Source: Pontiellaceae bacterium B1224 (GTDB lineage Bacteria > Verrucomicrobiota > Kiritimatiellia > Kiritimatiellales > Pontiellaceae). Taken from it: a stretch of DNA of 64,000 nucleotides. Under the pieces are notes generated by a model that worked only from the letters and a program-made list of their open reading frames with translations, ran no database searches and was not told where the DNA came from. Positions 7,843 to 16,343 of the stretch are shown in pieces (position 1 is the stretch's first letter; each line of letters opens with the position of its first letter). Position numbers and translations under genes: made by a program. Location of the stretch: NCBI GenBank assembly GCA_029432815.1, contig JAROBA010000030.1:1-64000 (forward strand). The letters run 5' to 3'.

Positions 7843-8313
7843 TTATTCACCGCGTCCGAGCATAAACGCGGCTTCGTTCACCTCGTGCAGTCGTTCGGGC
7901 AATTGAGCGCGGACGGCATCCATCCACTGCTCCACCGGGAATTCCATATGTTTGCTCAGCGCGCCCAGCAGGGCCACATTCAGCGTCCGCTTGTTGGTCA
8001 GTTGGTCCACATCGAAATCGGACGGTTTCACAAGAATGCCGCCCTCTTTCAGAAAGTGCTGATTTGCTTCAACCTGATCCTCGCCCATCACAATCAGAAA
8101 ATCGGCCTGTCCGGCCGAAATCATGGGGCTGAGCACTTTATCGCCAAAACGCAGGTCGGAGGTGATGGAGCCGCCGCGCTGGCTCATGCCGTGTACTTCC
8201 GCTTTTTTAACATCGTTGCCCATATCAAACACAACGCGCCCGAGAATGTCGGTACAGGTTAAAATCCCCTGCCCGCCGAGTCCGGCAAATTTTACATTAA
8301 CTACTTCACTCAT
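7843..8313 (-). CDS. iorB: indolepyruvate:ferredoxin oxidoreductase beta subunit
   Basis: This 156-residue gamma-domain subunit of the 2-oxoacid oxidoreductase superfamily opens VNVKFAGLGGQGILTCTDILG and contains EVHGMSQRGGSITSDLRFG, both diagnostic of IorB-type chains. With IorA it interconverts aryl-pyruvates and arylacetyl-CoA using ferredoxin. Typical IorB chains are about 190-200 residues, so this one is on the short side but contains the core. It follows iorA by 59 bases and has a normal start (MSEVVNVKF). Confidence 0.92.
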   Translation of the reverse strand: MSEVVNVKFAGLGGQGILTCTDILGRVVFDMGNDVKKAEVHGMSQRGGSITSDLRFGDKVLSPMISAGQADFLIVMGEDQVEANQHFLKEGGILVKPSDFDVDQLTNKRTLNVALLGALSKHMEFPVEQWMDAVRAQLPERLHEVNEAAFMLGRGE

Positions 8314-8372
8314 TTATCCCTTCCTTAGAAATTCAAAATTCCCTGTTCAATATTCGATATTTTGAGCTTCGC

Positions 8373-9968
8373 TCAACGGACTTTTTCACCGCGGTTGATT
8401 TTTGCATCGCGCACAACGGCCAGAATGCAGGGGCGACGCGCAATGATTACGGTTAGGTCGTTGGACGCCATGGCATCGCGGACGGCCTGCTCGAAGGCTT
8501 CCATTTCGCGGGACGGATCGAGGATGACGACCTTATCAACACCCATGGCTTCGCAGGTTGCTTCGAGGGAAACCGTTTTGCCGGATGGGTTATGATCCAG
8601 CGTTTTGCCGGTGCCCGGATGTTCCTGCAGACCGGTCATGGCGGTGGTTCCATTGTCGAGAATCACAATCACGTGACCGTATTTCGGCCGGTTACAAATC
8701 ATATCGGCAACACCGGTCAGACCGCTATGCATAAAGGTTCCGTCACCGATCACACTAACCACTTTGCGCGCCTGCTCTTCCGGCAGCACGTGGCGCATCC
8801 CCAAGCCGATTCCAATGGAACCGCCCATGCAAATACAGGTGTCCATGGTTTCGAACGGCGGCAGCACACTCAAGGTGTAGCAACCAATGTCGCCGGTGAT
8901 GGTGCATCCAATATTTTTCAGCAACTGGAAGCTGGCGCGATGCGGACAGCCGTCGCAGAGCTGCGGCGGTTTACCGCGCGGCGGCGCGGCTTCTTCGGAA
9001 TCGTCGCCATCGATGATGCGTTTTACGCGAACTACATCGAGCTCGCCATAGCGATAGCGCTCCAAACGCGGGCGAACCTTGCCACCAGCGGCCTGCACTT
9101 CGGTTTGAATGAAGGGATCGGACTCTTCGATGATGATGCATTCTTCCACGGAATCGATGAATTCGAGAATGGCTTTCATCGGCAGCGGATAGACCATGCC
9201 CAGCTTCATCACTTTCGCATCCGGCGCGGCTTCCTGCGCATGCAGCGCGGAAACGCCGTTGGCAATGATGCCGAGTTTGCTGCTGTTTCCAATGATTGGA
9301 TTCGGCCCTTCGGCATTGTTCCATGCTTCAATTTCAGCCAGCTTGGCGCGCATTTTTTTGTGCGCCGGGCGCGCGTAAGCCGGAATCATTACACGGCCCT
9401 TGATGTCGCGCTCATAATGGGCCGCCGGGACCTCTTTTGAATCGGAAGGCACCACGATGGTTTTGGAATGGCAAACCCGCGTGCTGAGTCGCAGAATGAC
9501 GGGCTGGTTCCAACGTTCGGAAATTTCGAACGCCAGCTTGGTCATGTCGTAGGCTTCCTGCGAGTCGGCCGGTTCGAGCAACGGAACGCCCGCCGCGCGA
9601 GCATAGTTGCGCGAGTCCTGTTCGTTCTGGGAAGAGGCCATGCCCGGATCGTCGGCAACGGCCAGCACCATTCCGCCCGTGACGCCGGTATAGGCCACGG
9701 TAAAGAGCGGGTCGGCGGCCACATTCAGACCAACGTGTTTCATGGTGACGATGGTGCGGGTTCCTGCAAAGGCCACGCCGATTCCGACTTCGAGGGCGAC
9801 TTTTTCATTTGGTGCCCACTGCGCTTTACAGTCTGCGAGCTTGGCATAGTTTTCGAGAATTTCGGTGGATGGAGTCCCGGGATATCCAACACCCAGCGCA
9901 CAGCCGGCGTGTTTGGTTCCCAGAGCCACGGCTTCGTTGCCGCTCATCAGTTTTCGTTCACTGCTCAT
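8373..9968 (-). CDS. iorA: indolepyruvate:ferredoxin oxidoreductase alpha subunit lacking the ferredoxin domain
   Basis: This 531-residue thiamine-diphosphate enzyme chain has an N-terminal pyrimidine-binding domain (LMSGNEAVALGTKHAGCALGVGYPGTPSTE), a middle transketolase-C-like domain and a C-terminal ThDP-binding domain (DIGCYTLSVLPPFETMDTCICMGGSIGIGLG; GDGTFMHSGLTG). Family members usually end with a two-cluster 4Fe-4S ferredoxin domain of about 60 residues. This protein stops at RRPCILAVVRDAKINRGEKVR, without that domain. A separate one-cluster ferredoxin is encoded 650 bases upstream on the other strand. The start has GGAGAG upstream and overlaps the preceding thioesterase by 11 bases. 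Confidence 0.92.
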   Translation of the reverse strand: MSSERKLMSGNEAVALGTKHAGCALGVGYPGTPSTEILENYAKLADCKAQWAPNEKVALEVGIGVAFAGTRTIVTMKHVGLNVAADPLFTVAYTGVTGGMVLAVADDPGMASSQNEQDSRNYARAAGVPLLEPADSQEAYDMTKLAFEISERWNQPVILRLSTRVCHSKTIVVPSDSKEVPAAHYERDIKGRVMIPAYARPAHKKMRAKLAEIEAWNNAEGPNPIIGNSSKLGIIANGVSALHAQEAAPDAKVMKLGMVYPLPMKAILEFIDSVEECIIIEESDPFIQTEVQAAGGKVRPRLERYRYGELDVVRVKRIIDGDDSEEAAPPRGKPPQLCDGCPHRASFQLLKNIGCTITGDIGCYTLSVLPPFETMDTCICMGGSIGIGLGMRHVLPEEQARKVVSVIGDGTFMHSGLTGVADMICNRPKYGHVIVILDNGTTAMTGLQEHPGTGKTLDHNPSGKTVSLEATCEAMGVDKVVILDPSREMEAFEQAVRDAMASNDLTVIIARRPCILAVVRDAKINRGEKVR

Positions 9969-10371
9969 GTTTCTCTCCGTTTAATAAATCGTTAACCCAA
10001 TCCGGAATACGGATGGGCGTTCCTTCGGGATTGGTCAGCGCATGAATGGTAAATCCTTCAGCGACGGGTTTCCCGGTTTCGGCCAAGGTGATGACCGTAT
10101 TAAATTTCAGCCGTGCCCGCCCTGCCAGCTCGCACGTAGTTTCCAGCTGCAGCAGATCGTCATAGCCGGCGCGCCCTTTAAACCTTAAATTCGCTTCAAT
10201 AATCGGAGCCATCACCCCTTCGGCTTCCCATTCGGCATAGGGCTTTCCGGCGGCGCGGGTCAGCTCGGAGCGCCCCACTTCCATCCACTCCAGCAGGCGG
10301 GAATTATAGAACGTCCCCATGCGGTCCGATTCGCTATAGCGCACTCTAAGTTCGTAAGTATGACTGGACAT
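9958..10371 (-). CDS. YbgC/4HBT-type acyl-CoA thioesterase
   Basis: This 137-residue hotdog protein has the 4-hydroxybenzoyl-CoA thioesterase signature YELRVRYSESDRMGTFYNSRLLEWMEVGRSE, in which the aspartate of SESDRMG is the usual catalytic residue. It would hydrolyse aryl- or short acyl-CoA in the cytoplasm. It is the first gene of the operon, and its end overlaps the iorA start, so translation is coupled. Together with the PaaI-like gene the island has two thioesterases of different subfamilies. GGGG eight bases before the ATG supports the start. Confidence 0.88.
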   Translation of the reverse strand: MSSHTYELRVRYSESDRMGTFYNSRLLEWMEVGRSELTRAAGKPYAEWEAEGVMAPIIEANLRFKGRAGYDDLLQLETTCELAGRARLKFNTVITLAETGKPVAEGFTIHALTNPEGTPIRIPDWVNDLLNGEKHEQ

Positions 10372-10532
10372 AATTTCCCCAAAGAAAATAAACGTACTTT
10401 TTAACCGTATTTTGAAGGGTTATCAACGAAAAGGGCGAAGGATCTTCGTATGCCCGACCTGGTCTAATCGATGATCAGCTTATGATTGGTTAATCTGGTT
10501 TTTCAAACCTCTAAATGCAATACGCCTATTGA

Positions 10533-10562
10533 TTGACCTTTTTCTTTTGAATATTCTATCTT
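10533..10562 (+). promoter_or_regulatory. putative promoter of the ferredoxin gene
   Basis: TTGACC and TATCTT are 18 bases apart, 52 bases before the ferredoxin start. The same TATCTT with 18-base spacing is proposed for the symporter operon. Confidence 0.4.
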
Positions 10563-10614
10563 CAGATCTGTATTCGAAAATAGATCAAGAAATTAAAAAG
10601 AGCAGGGAGTCGTC

Positions 10615-10803
10615 ATGAAATTTACTGTTGATCCGAATCGGTGTGTTGGCTGTGAGGCCTGTAACGGAATTGCCCCTGAGGTTTTTGAGTTTCCCGATGG
10701 CGTATCGCAGGTAAAAATGGATCCGGTGCCTGAAAATCTACAGGAAAGTGCATTGGCTGCAGAAGAAAACTGCCCTGTTTCAGCCATATCGCATCAGGTC
10801 TAG
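10615..10803 (+). CDS. single-cluster 4Fe-4S ferredoxin
   Basis: This 62-residue cytoplasmic electron carrier has cysteines in CVGCEAC near the N-terminus and ENCPVSAI near the C-terminus, giving the four ligands of one 4Fe-4S cluster. It resembles Thermotoga- and Desulfovibrio-type ferredoxins in length and in the acidic middle. AGGGAG precedes the ATG. It is divergent from the thioesterase-iorA-iorB operon and upstream of paaK, so it is a natural electron acceptor or donor for IorAB, particularly since IorA lacks its own ferredoxin domain. That partnership is inferred from context. Confidence 0.9.
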   Translation: MKFTVDPNRCVGCEACNGIAPEVFEFPDGVSQVKMDPVPENLQESALAAEENCPVSAISHQV

Positions 10804-10970
10804 GGAGAGCCCTTCAGTTAGCTGATTTCAAATGAATCCGGATGGTCGGGGCTTTTTGATATTTAATTTAAATACGTATGGAATTGCGGTATTTAAGGGA
10901 GCAAACTTGCTTTAATTTCCAATATTCAGTAGACGTTTTAGATTCATATAACTTTACTGAAAGGCATACC

Positions 10971-12305
10971 ATGCACGCACAATGGAACGACCGGGAAAGC
11001 CTGGTTCACCCGTCCTCTGCTCCGGACTACATACGCGAAGAACAGCTTCGCTCCCTTCAGCTTCAGCGCCTCCGCGCCATCACCAGACACGCCTATGAAA
11101 ACCAGGCACTCTTCCGGGAACGGATGGATGAAACGGGAGTCAGTCCTGATGATATTCAAACGCTGGAAGATATCCGAAAGCTGCCATTCACTCAGAAAAC
11201 AGATCTGCGCGATACGTATCCCTACGGCCTCTTCGCTGTTCCGATGAACGAAGTGGTTCGTTTGCATGCTTCGTCCGGCACGACGGGCAAGCCCATTGTT
11301 GTGGCCTACACCAACGAAGATATTGAGGTGTGGAAAGAGGTCATGGTTCGCTCGTTTGCGTGTGCCGGACTCCATAGCGGCGACATTATTCAAAATGCCT
11401 ATGGTTACGGCCTCTTCACGGGCGGCCTCGGTGCGCATTATGGCGCTGAAGCCCTCGGCGCTACCGTTATCCCCATTTCCGGTGGCAATTCGGAACGCCA
11501 GATCATGGTGATGCGCGATTTCGGTACCACCGCGATTTGTGCCACCCCGAGCTATTTTCTACATCTGATTGAGTATGCTGAAAAAATGGGTATCAAGTGG
11601 GAAGACCTCCCGTTACGTGCCGGCATTTTCGGGGCTGAACCCTGGACCGATGAGATGCGAAAATATATCGAGGAAAAAACCGGGATCAAAGCCCTCGATA
11701 TCTATGGCTTGTCTGAAATCATTGGCCCGGGCGTCGGAATGGCCTGTGAACAACAGGAAGGCCTGCATATCTTTGAAGATCATTTCATGATCGAGATTGT
11801 TGATCCGGTTACCGATGAAGCGATGCCCGATGGCGAAGAAGGTGAGCTGATCATTACAACGCTAAGTAAAAAAGCAATGCCCGTGATGCGCTACCGCACT
11901 CATGATATTACCAGTATTATTGCCGAGAAATGCGGCTGCGGGCGCACGATCCGTCGGATCAATCGCATTGCCCGGCGGTCTGATGACATGTTCATTATCC
12001 GCGGCGTAAACGTTTTCCCATCACAGGTCGAAGCCGCATTGCTGAAGGTGGAAGAAACGTTGCCGCATTATCAGATTGTTTTGACGCGTGACGGTGGTAT
12101 GGATCAGATGGAAGTGCAGGTCGAAGTTACGGCCAACGTCTTTACGGATACGGTTCGAGGTGTGGAAGCCGTTCATAAACAGCTGTCCGACGCCATTGCT
12201 CACATTCTCGGCATTCGCGTGAAACTAAAACTGGTTGAACCAAACACAATCGAACGATCCATGGGGAAAGCGAAACGCGTGATCGACAATAGGCAAAATG
12301 ATTAA
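10971..12305 (+). CDS. paaK: phenylacetate-CoA ligase family protein (first copy)
   Basis: This 444-residue adenylate-forming ligase would activate an aryl acid to its CoA thioester with ATP. The P-loop HASSGTTGKPIVVAYT, the YGLSEIIGPGVG acid-binding segment, the YRTHDIT hinge and the C-terminal RSDDMFIIRGVNVFPSQVE are all classical PaaK features. The ATG at MHAQWNDRESL has AAGG ten bases upstream and matches family length; a longer upstream frame is not supported. It is followed by a double-ACT gene and a second PaaK. The two ligases are clearly paralogous but diverged, which suggests different aryl acids. Confidence 0.92.
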   Translation: MHAQWNDRESLVHPSSAPDYIREEQLRSLQLQRLRAITRHAYENQALFRERMDETGVSPDDIQTLEDIRKLPFTQKTDLRDTYPYGLFAVPMNEVVRLHASSGTTGKPIVVAYTNEDIEVWKEVMVRSFACAGLHSGDIIQNAYGYGLFTGGLGAHYGAEALGATVIPISGGNSERQIMVMRDFGTTAICATPSYFLHLIEYAEKMGIKWEDLPLRAGIFGAEPWTDEMRKYIEEKTGIKALDIYGLSEIIGPGVGMACEQQEGLHIFEDHFMIEIVDPVTDEAMPDGEEGELIITTLSKKAMPVMRYRTHDITSIIAEKCGCGRTIRRINRIARRSDDMFIIRGVNVFPSQVEAALLKVEETLPHYQIVLTRDGGMDQMEVQVEVTANVFTDTVRGVEAVHKQLSDAIAHILGIRVKLKLVEPNTIERSMGKAKRVIDNRQND

Positions 12306-12348
12306 GAGCCAAATAATTTCGTTGGATTGAAAATCTAAAATTGAATTC

Positions 12349-12375
12349 GTGTTCATTTGCGTTTATTCGCGGTTT
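12349..12375. repeat. dispersed intergenic phrase
   Basis: The stretch reads as repeated units (GTGTTCATTTGCG then TTTATTCGCGGTTT) just upstream of the ACT gene. It resembles a phrase at 22541-22565 upstream of mutS. Confidence 0.4.
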
Positions 12376-12393
12376 TAAACAAGGAGCAACAAC

Positions 12394-12834
12394 GTGAAAC
12401 TAAAACAGTTATCCGTATTCTTAGAAAACAAACCCGGCCGGTTGCGCGAGCTCTGTGCCCTGCTGGCCGATAACAACATTAACATGATTACCATTTCGCT
12501 GGCCGATACGGAACAGTTCGGCATTCTCCGTTTAATCGTCAGCGACTGTGAGGCAGCAAAAAACATCCTTGAAGAAAAAGGATTTGTGGCAAAAATTACT
12601 GAGGTTATCGCGGTTGAGGTGAATGATGAGCCCGGCGGACTTCGCGACGTGCTGCAGGTGGAAGAAGCGGCGGGAATCAGCGTCGAATATATGTATGCCT
12701 TCACGATTAAGAGCGGGGAAAATGCCGTACTGCTTTTCCGCTTTGACGATATGGATAAGGCAGTAGATGCTCTGCAGAGCACGGGCTTTAAAGTACTCGA
12801 CAGCGTTGCACTATTCCAGCGCACGGATGGCTAG
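12394..12834 (+). CDS. tandem ACT domain protein
   Basis: This 146-residue protein is made of two ACT domains. The first is about residues 1-68 (KQLSVFLENKPGRLRELCALLADNNINM) and the second about 70-142 (VIAVEVNDEPGGLRDVLQVEEAAGISVEYMYAF). ACT domains bind amino acids and regulate metabolic enzymes. Standalone double-ACT proteins often sit beside PaaK genes. Its stop codon is directly followed by the ATG of the second ligase (TAGATG), so the two are tightly coupled. It probably senses an aromatic amino acid and modulates the ligase or IorAB; this is inferred. Confidence 0.88.
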   Translation: MKLKQLSVFLENKPGRLRELCALLADNNINMITISLADTEQFGILRLIVSDCEAAKNILEEKGFVAKITEVIAVEVNDEPGGLRDVLQVEEAAGISVEYMYAFTIKSGENAVLLFRFDDMDKAVDALQSTGFKVLDSVALFQRTDG

Positions 12835-14151
12835 ATGAGTAAATTTGTTGTTGAAAACCGAATCCGGGACAAGGAGGAATCCCTATCCCGGGCCGAGCTT
12901 GAATCGCTTCAGACTTCCAGACTTCGGAAAACCATTGAGCAGGTTCAGCAGATCCCGTTTTATCAGAAGAGGTTTGCCGAAGCCGGAATTGCTCCGGGAA
13001 AAATACAGACGCTGGACGATCTGCAACGATTGCCCTTTACCACCAAAGCCGATCTTCGCGGAGAATATCCACTGGGTATGCTCGCAGTAGACAAAAAAGA
13101 CGTGGCGCGCTACCACGGGTCTTCGGGTACCACCGGCCAACCGACTATGGTGGCTTACACGCAGAATGATCTAAACATGTGGTCGAATCTATGTGCCCGA
13201 TTCCTGACCGGCGGAGGATTACGTCCCGAACACAGTGTGCAGATTGCATTTGGCTACGGTCTCTTTACCGGGGGGTTCGGTCTGCACTATGGCGTGGAGC
13301 GCGTCGGTGCATCCGTGATTCCGGCCGCTGCAGGCAATACACCGAAACAGATTATGCTAATGATGGACATGCAGGTCGATGCCCTCGTTTGTACACCGAG
13401 TTATGCACTGAATATTTCTGAATTTATTATTCAGAATGATATCCCCCGCAATGCGCTGAACCTCAAATATGCCCACTTTGGAGGCGAGCCGTGGACCGAA
13501 GACATGCGCACGCGCATTGAAGATGAAATGGGCATTCTCTGCTTTAACAATTACGGTCTCAGCGAAGTCATCGGCCCGGGTGTGAGCGGTGAATGTGCCG
13601 CGCGAGATGGAATGCATATTGCGGAAGATGCTTTCATCGTGGAGTGTATCAATCCGGATACCCTGGAACCGGTGGATCCCGGCGAAGAAGGTGAACTGGT
13701 CTTTACCTCGCTTAGCAAAGAAGCTATGCCGATCATCCGCTATCGCACCCGCGACATCGCCGCACTGAACCCTGAACCCTGCATCTGTGGCCGCACCCAT
13801 GTCCGGATGAGCCGGGTGACCGGCCGCAGCGATGATATGCTGATTATCAAGGGCGTAAATGTTTATCCGTCTCAGATAGAGCAGGCTCTGCTACGTGTTA
13901 AAGGAACAGCACCCCACTATCAGATCGAAGTCGACCGTCCGGACCGGAAAGATGTTGTTTCCGTGAAAGTGGAAATGACGGAAGAGTCGTTCAGCTCCAG
14001 CATGAAAGATATGCAGGAGCTGAAAGACCGGATTGACCGCGCCATTCAGACCATCACAGGACTGCGCATGAATATTGAGCTGGTATCGCCCAATACGCTG
14101 GAGCGCTTTGTCGGCAAAGCCCAGCGTGTGGTTGATCACCGGTGCGGCTGA
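12835..14151 (+). CDS. paaK: phenylacetate-CoA ligase family protein (second copy)
   Basis: This 438-residue aryl-CoA ligase has the P-loop YHGSSGTTGQPTMVAYT, NNYGLSEVIGPGVSGEC, YRTRDIAALNPEPC and SDDMLIIKGVNVYPSQIE. It is full length, with the N-terminus MSKFVVENRIRDKEESLSRAELESLQ. Its start immediately abuts the stop of the double-ACT gene without its own ribosome site, so translational coupling is expected. It differs from the first copy throughout the acid-binding region, suggesting a different substrate. A hairpin separates it from the convergent nifS. Confidence 0.92.
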   Translation: MSKFVVENRIRDKEESLSRAELESLQTSRLRKTIEQVQQIPFYQKRFAEAGIAPGKIQTLDDLQRLPFTTKADLRGEYPLGMLAVDKKDVARYHGSSGTTGQPTMVAYTQNDLNMWSNLCARFLTGGGLRPEHSVQIAFGYGLFTGGFGLHYGVERVGASVIPAAAGNTPKQIMLMMDMQVDALVCTPSYALNISEFIIQNDIPRNALNLKYAHFGGEPWTEDMRTRIEDEMGILCFNNYGLSEVIGPGVSGECAARDGMHIAEDAFIVECINPDTLEPVDPGEEGELVFTSLSKEAMPIIRYRTRDIAALNPEPCICGRTHVRMSRVTGRSDDMLIIKGVNVYPSQIEQALLRVKGTAPHYQIEVDRPDRKDVVSVKVEMTEESFSSSMKDMQELKDRIDRAIQTITGLRMNIELVSPNTLERFVGKAQRVVDHRCG

Positions 14152-14179
14152 CGCCGCTTGAATGTCGAAGACTGAATAT

Positions 14180-14235
14180 GGAACAGCAGAATGATGAAGG
14201 AATATAACCTTCGGCATTCGTTATTCTGCGGTTCC
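14180..14235. terminator. hairpin between convergent paaK and nifS
   Basis: GGAACAGCAGAAT pairs with ATTCTGCGGTTCC (one mismatch) and the inner GAAGG with CCTTC, making a long stem between convergent genes. A run of T is lacking, so termination is plausible but not shown. Confidence 0.5.
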
Positions 14236-15402
14236 TTAATCGTTCGCGAAGGGTGAGAGCTCGCGAAGGCGTTTGATGATGACCGGTAGTTTTTCCAGAA
14301 CGTCATCGATATCTTCTTCGGTATTATAGCGACTCAGGCTGAATCGAATTGAGCCGTGCAACATGGACCGCGGAACATCCATGGCGCGCAGCACATGCGA
14401 CGGCTCCAACGAACCGGAGGCACAAGCCGAGCCCGTCGAGGCGCAGATGCCGACATCGTCGAGCATCAATATGATGGCTTCGCCTTCCACATATTCGAAA
14501 CTGATGTTGGTAGTATTCGGCAGACGGCTTTCCAGATCGCCATTGATGCGTGCCCCCTTGCAGGTGGCCAGAACTCCGGCTTCCAACCGATCGCGCAGGT
14601 TTCGTTCATGCTGTGCATCTTTTTCCATCCGTTCCATGGCCAACTCGCAGGCTTTTCCCAAACCGACGATGTAGGGAACGTTCTCCGTACCCGCGCGCCG
14701 ACCGCGTTCCTGATGGCCGCCCATAATGTGCGGGGTGATTTTGGTTCCACGGCGGGCATAGAGAGCCCCGATTCCTTTCGGTGCATGCAGCTTGTGGCCG
14801 GAAATGGAGAGCAGGTCAACCGGGATATTTCTTACAGATATTGGAAGTTTACCGGCAATCTGAACGGCGTCAGTGTGGAAAATACCCCCGCCTTCTTTCA
14901 CGATTGTTCCAATCTCTGGAATCGGAAAAATGACGCCGGTCTCATTGTTGGCCCACATGACAGAAGCAACCGTCTTTTTCCCGGACATGGATTTTTCCCG
15001 GAGTTTCTCCAGATCCAGGTTTCCTTTTTCGTCAACTTCGAGCGTCGAAAGGCGAAATCCTTTATCTTCGAGATAGTGGCACGGGCCAAGTACGGCCGCA
15101 TGTTCAACCCGGGTGGTAATCAGGTGCGGATGGCCGCCTATTGCATCCACCGCCCCGCGAATCGCCATGTTGTCGGATTCCGAACCGCAACTGGTGAAAA
15201 TGATTTCATTAGGATGCTCGGCACCAATCAGCGCCGCCACTTTTTCGCGGGCGGCATCAATCGAACGTTTAACGCTGCCGCCAAAGTTATGCATCGAAGA
15301 CGGGTTGCCCCAATGCTCGGTGAAGTATGGGAGAATGGCTTCGGTCACTTCGGGAGCAACAGCGGTGGTGGCATTGTTATCAACGTAAACTGAACTTTTC
15401 AT
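14236..15402 (-). CDS. nifS: cysteine desulfurase (NifS/IscS)
   Basis: This 388-residue PLP enzyme removes sulfur from cysteine as a persulfide for Fe-S cluster assembly. It opens VYVDNNATTAVAPEV, carries the PLP lysine in SISGHKLHAPKGIG, and has the catalytic cysteine in CASTGSACASGSLEPSHVL, which is the NifS/IscS short-loop type. The ATG was chosen over a TTG two codons earlier because GAGG lies nine bases upstream. It is the last gene of nadA-nifU-nifS and takes up the sulfur-donor role for NifU. An exact TTCCARNNNYTGGAA site lies inside, and a degenerate one covers its ribosome-binding site. Confidence 0.95.
   Translation of the reverse strand: MKSSVYVDNNATTAVAPEVTEAILPYFTEHWGNPSSMHNFGGSVKRSIDAAREKVAALIGAEHPNEIIFTSCGSESDNMAIRGAVDAIGGHPHLITTRVEHAAVLGPCHYLEDKGFRLSTLEVDEKGNLDLEKLREKSMSGKKTVASVMWANNETGVIFPIPEIGTIVKEGGGIFHTDAVQIAGKLPISVRNIPVDLLSISGHKLHAPKGIGALYARRGTKITPHIMGGHQERGRRAGTENVPYIVGLGKACELAMERMEKDAQHERNLRDRLEAGVLATCKGARINGDLESRLPNTTNISFEYVEGEAIILMLDDVGICASTGSACASGSLEPSHVLRAMDVPRSMLHGSIRFSLSRYNTEEDIDDVLEKLPVIIKRLRELSPFAND
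14907..14921. repeat. 15-bp palindrome TTCCARNNNYTGGAA
   Basis: TTCCAATCTCTGGAA inside nifS, translated as IPEIGT. Confidence 0.85.
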
Positions 15403-15424
15403 TTCCAATCCTCGGAATTTTTTC

Positions 15425-15484
15425 AGGCAAAATGATTTATAGGCAGAATGATTTCAGACACCTGAATAAAAAATTATTCTGCCT
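15425..15484. repeat. intergenic repeat with AGGCAGAATGATTT units
   Basis: AGGCAAAATGATTT and AGGCAGAATGATTT stand side by side, and AAATTATTCTGCCT follows as an inverted copy, between nifU and nifS. A related GCAGAATGATGAAGG occurs in the hairpin at 14180-14235. Confidence 0.6.
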
Positions 15485-15489
15485 AAATT

Positions 15490-16317
15490 CTACACGGATT
15501 CTACAACGATATCGTCGGAGATGGCTTCGCGGAGCTGGGTTTCAACCACGTCTTTCAGGGTGACGGACGAAACCGGACAACTAACGCAGGCACCGACAAA
15601 CTTAACCAATACCCGGTCGCCATCGACATCGTGCAGTTCCAGATCGCCTCCGTCGCGACGCAGAATCGGACGGACCTGGCGATCGATGGTTTCTTCGATC
15701 AGTTTGATTTTCTGAAGCTGAGTGAGCTTTGGCACTTCTTCTTTTTTCTGCTCTTCGCCAATGACCCGATTGATGATTTCTTCGATTTCGGGAATACACT
15801 GGCCGCAACCGCCGCCGGCTTTGCAGGCATTGGTGACCTCTTCGGCAGAGGTCAGGTTCTGCTCGCGTGCCACTTTTTCAATTTCTTTATCGGTGGCCCC
15901 GAAACAATGGCAGATGACTTCGCCGTCGATCTTCCGGTCGAGGGTCTTGCCGGTACGGTAGTTATAGATGGCCGCTTCAAGCGCTTCGCGCCCCATCACC
16001 GAGCAATGCACTTTCTGTTTGGGGAGATCGCCCAGATAGTCGATAATTTCCTTGTTGGTGATCTCTTCGGCTTCTTCGACCGTTTTGCCGATCAGCATGA
16101 CCGTGAGGGCAGAGGAAGAAGCAATGGCACTGGCACAACCGAAGGTTTGAAACTTGGCTTCGGAAATCTTTTTTTCGTCGTCCAGCTTAAAGGTTAAACG
16201 AAGCGCATCGCCGCAAGCCAATGAACCGGCGAGACCGTCTCCATCGGGATTTTCAACCGCTCCGACATTACGCGGGTTCTTAAAATGATCGTTTACCTTA
16301 TCTGTATATTCCCACAT
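15490..16317 (-). CDS. nifU: Fe-S cluster scaffold NifU (three-domain)
   Basis: This 275-residue scaffold has the full NifU architecture. An IscU-like domain (about 1-125) has cysteines in SLACGD, FGCASA and HCSVMG. A BFD-like 2Fe-2S domain (about 130-185) carries VICHCFG and GGGCGQC. A Nfu domain (about 205-275) has GACVSCPVSS. It builds clusters from sulfur supplied by NifS and passes them on. No nitrogenase genes are present, so it serves general or NadA maturation. It follows nadA by 26 bases and precedes nifS. Confidence 0.95.
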   Translation of the reverse strand: MWEYTDKVNDHFKNPRNVGAVENPDGDGLAGSLACGDALRLTFKLDDEKKISEAKFQTFGCASAIASSSALTVMLIGKTVEEAEEITNKEIIDYLGDLPKQKVHCSVMGREALEAAIYNYRTGKTLDRKIDGEVICHCFGATDKEIEKVAREQNLTSAEEVTNACKAGGGCGQCIPEIEEIINRVIGEEQKKEEVPKLTQLQKIKLIEETIDRQVRPILRRDGGDLELHDVDGDRVLVKFVGACVSCPVSSVTLKDVVETQLREAISDDIVVESV

Positions 16318-16343
16318 TTCGGATTATTCCTTTGGTCATTCTA

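Noticed and set aside
10804-10862. Possible terminator or attenuator after the ferredoxin gene (AGCCC ... GGGGCTTTTTGAT)
   Set aside because: The pairing arms are five bases with a loop of more than 30, too weak to support.
15522-15715. Plus-strand serine/arginine-rich frames opposite nifU and similar ones elsewhere
   Set aside because: They overlap well-established genes completely and show no independent start signals.
15490-16317. Nitrogen fixation from the presence of nifU and nifS
   Set aside because: No nitrogenase or nif regulatory genes; the operon with nadA indicates general Fe-S assembly.
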